Translations under genes and position numbers: made by a program
Notes under the pieces: model-generated
Seen by the model: only the letters and a program-made list of their open reading frames with translations
Told to the model about the DNA's origin: nothing
Database searches by the model: none
Origin: Anaerocolumna sp047777345
GTDB taxonomy: Bacteria; Bacillota; Clostridia; Lachnospirales; Lachnospiraceae
Length of the DNA stretch: 64,000 nucleotides
NCBI GenBank assembly: GCA_047777345.1
Contig: JBKEEJ010000013.1
Coordinates: 1-64,000, forward strand
Reading direction: 5' to 3'
Shown here: piece after piece, positions 62,907 through 64,000 of the stretch
Numbering within the stretch: position 1 is the first letter of the stretch
Layout of the letters: the number at the start of each line of letters is the position of its first letter

Positions 62907-64000
62907 ATGTCAATTAACTCAGTCCGTGATGACGAAAAGTCAGTAAGCGCAGGGAAAGTAAAAACCCTGCTAAGACTTTTCCGATATCTTTTATCCTATA
63001 AAAAAGAAATTATTGCTGTGCTGATTATTATGCTTTGTACAGTAACCATCAGCTTAATTAACCCTTTAATCGTTGAGCATGCCATAGACGTTAATATTGT
63101 ACAAAAAGACATACCCGGCCTTATCCGGCTAGGCATATTTGCCCTTTCCATAAATCTTATTTTTATTGTACTTGTAAAATTAAGAATGTATATTATGGCA
63201 AAGGTATCCAATAACGTACTGCTTACAATCCGGCAGGAACTTTATACTCATATTCAAAAATTAAGTTTTCACTTTTTTGACAGCAGGCCTACCGGAAAAA
63301 TTCTGGCAAGAATCATTGGTGACGTTAACTCCTTAAAGGATGTATTATCCAACAGTGTTACTACCTTAATACCGGACTTTATTACCATATGTGCCGTAAT
63401 GGCAATCATGTTTGCTATGGATTATAAACTGGCTTTGGCCTCGTTGGTAAGCCTTCCGTTAATGGTTATTGGTTTATGGCTTATTCAGGTTTATTCCCAT
63501 GTCAGATGGCAGGTATTTCGTAAAAAAAATTCTAATTTAAATGCCTTTATACATGAAGATTTATCCGGAATGCGGGTAGTACAAAGTTTTACGGCAGAAG
63601 CTGAAACAGCAGCTGATTTTAACGAGCTGCTTATGGAACACCGTGGTGCTTTCGTAAAAGCCGTTAAGCTAAACGATGCATTTGGCCCGGTCATAGATTT
63701 TTGCTGGGGGCTTGGTATGATATCTTTGTATTTCGTCGGTGTAAAATTGACCGATAATAACAGCGTACAGGTAGGAACCTTAATCGCTTTTGGTACCTAT
63801 ATTTCCATGTTCTGGCGGCCTATTATGAATTTAAGCAATTTTTATAACCAGCTGGTAACCAATATATCCGGTGCGGAAAGAATTTTTGAAATAATGGATA
63901 CCAAACCGGAAATAGCTGATAAAAAAGATGTTGTGGAACTTCCGGAAATAAAGGGAAATATACGTTTTGAACATGTTTCCTTTTCCTATGACGGTGATAC
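62907..64000 (+). CDS. ABC exporter half-transporter 2 (partial)
   Basis: Starts MSINSVRDDEKSVSAGKVKT with AAAGGAGG ahead and stays open to the window edge, 364 codons. The membrane domain is complete (RYLLSYKKEIIAVLIIMLCT, FDSRPTGKILARIIGDVN, LIPDFITICAVMAIMFAMDY) and the ATPase domain begins at IRFEHVSFSYDGD. The nucleotide-binding motifs lie beyond the window. Partner of the preceding half-transporter in a bmrCD-like operon. Confidence 0.92.
   Translation, partial: MSINSVRDDEKSVSAGKVKTLLRLFRYLLSYKKEIIAVLIIMLCTVTISLINPLIVEHAIDVNIVQKDIPGLIRLGIFALSINLIFIVLVKLRMYIMAKVSNNVLLTIRQELYTHIQKLSFHFFDSRPTGKILARIIGDVNSLKDVLSNSVTTLIPDFITICAVMAIMFAMDYKLALASLVSLPLMVIGLWLIQVYSHVRWQVFRKKNSNLNAFIHEDLSGMRVVQSFTAEAETAADFNELLMEHRGAFVKAVKLNDAFGPVIDFCWGLGMISLYFVGVKLTDNNSVQVGTLIAFGTYISMFWRPIMNLSNFYNQLVTNISGAERIFEIMDTKPEIADKKDVVELPEIKGNIRFEHVSFSYDGD

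Noticed and set aside
1..64000. tRNA or rRNA genes, prophage structural genes, restriction or toxin-antitoxin systems
   Set aside because: None could be recognised by eye in any gap or ORF. A tRNAscan or profile search could still find a divergent one.

Overview
The window looks like a low-GC, endospore-forming, flagellated Clostridium-type anaerobe, most likely of the family Lachnospiraceae. This rests on a BofA-type sigma-K checkpoint protein, a NiaR repressor, flagellin plus FliS, DUF554/DUF2508/DUF5702/FHA proteins typical of that family, AGGAGG ribosome sites and TTGACA/TATAAT promoters. No rRNA or tRNA gene was seen.

Region 1 (1-14,260) is a decayed accessory island. Its left 8.1 kb holds a plasmid-type ParM/ParR partition pair, a sigma-factor remnant, an S23 four-helix-bundle gene, small unknown genes and a dead IS150-type element. 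Most protein genes here carry single-base frameshifts. From 8,105 to 14,260 lies what I read as the skeleton of a Tn7-like transposon. It has TGT...ACA termini sharing a 15-bp inner stretch, many repeated AAATAAAGTC(C/G) motifs at both ends (candidate TnsB sites, including three tandem units of about 230 bp), a 5'-truncated TnsD/TniQ-type target selector, two small membrane-protein cargo genes and an apparently intact IS150-type element. The right terminus is 15 bp past the recR stop codon.

Region 2 (14,275-31,553) is core chromosome. It contains dnaX-ybaB-recR (dnaX with a possible -1 frameshift site), niaR, DUF554, an M15 peptidase, pgi, mtnN, murG, a HIT protein, a soluble histidine kinase, a flavodoxin-SCP2 fusion, a rhomboid protease and glpK.

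Region 3 (31,754-44,744, all minus strand) is a complete Tad/Flp pilus operon: prepilin peptidase, TadZ-like protein without a P-loop, TadA ATPase, TadB, TadC with an Ig-like insertion, Flp pilin, a DUF5702 protein, two TadE-type pseudopilins, a second A24 peptidase and an FHA protein. It ends in a clipped HAD gene.

Region 4 (44,939-64,000) has bofA and yaaL (in Bacillus these are neighbours of recR), a flagellar operon (FliK-like 1072-aa protein, flagellin, FliS) behind a sigma-D-like promoter, an Agr-type sensor/LytTR regulator pair behind a strong promoter and a structured leader RNA, an M18 aminopeptidase, a DUF3810 protein, a sigma-like protein lacking region 4, a three-S1-domain protein, a small alarmone synthetase, and a heterodimeric ABC exporter preceded by a leader peptide and an intrinsic terminator, as in bmrB-bmrCD. 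The second ABC subunit runs off the window end.
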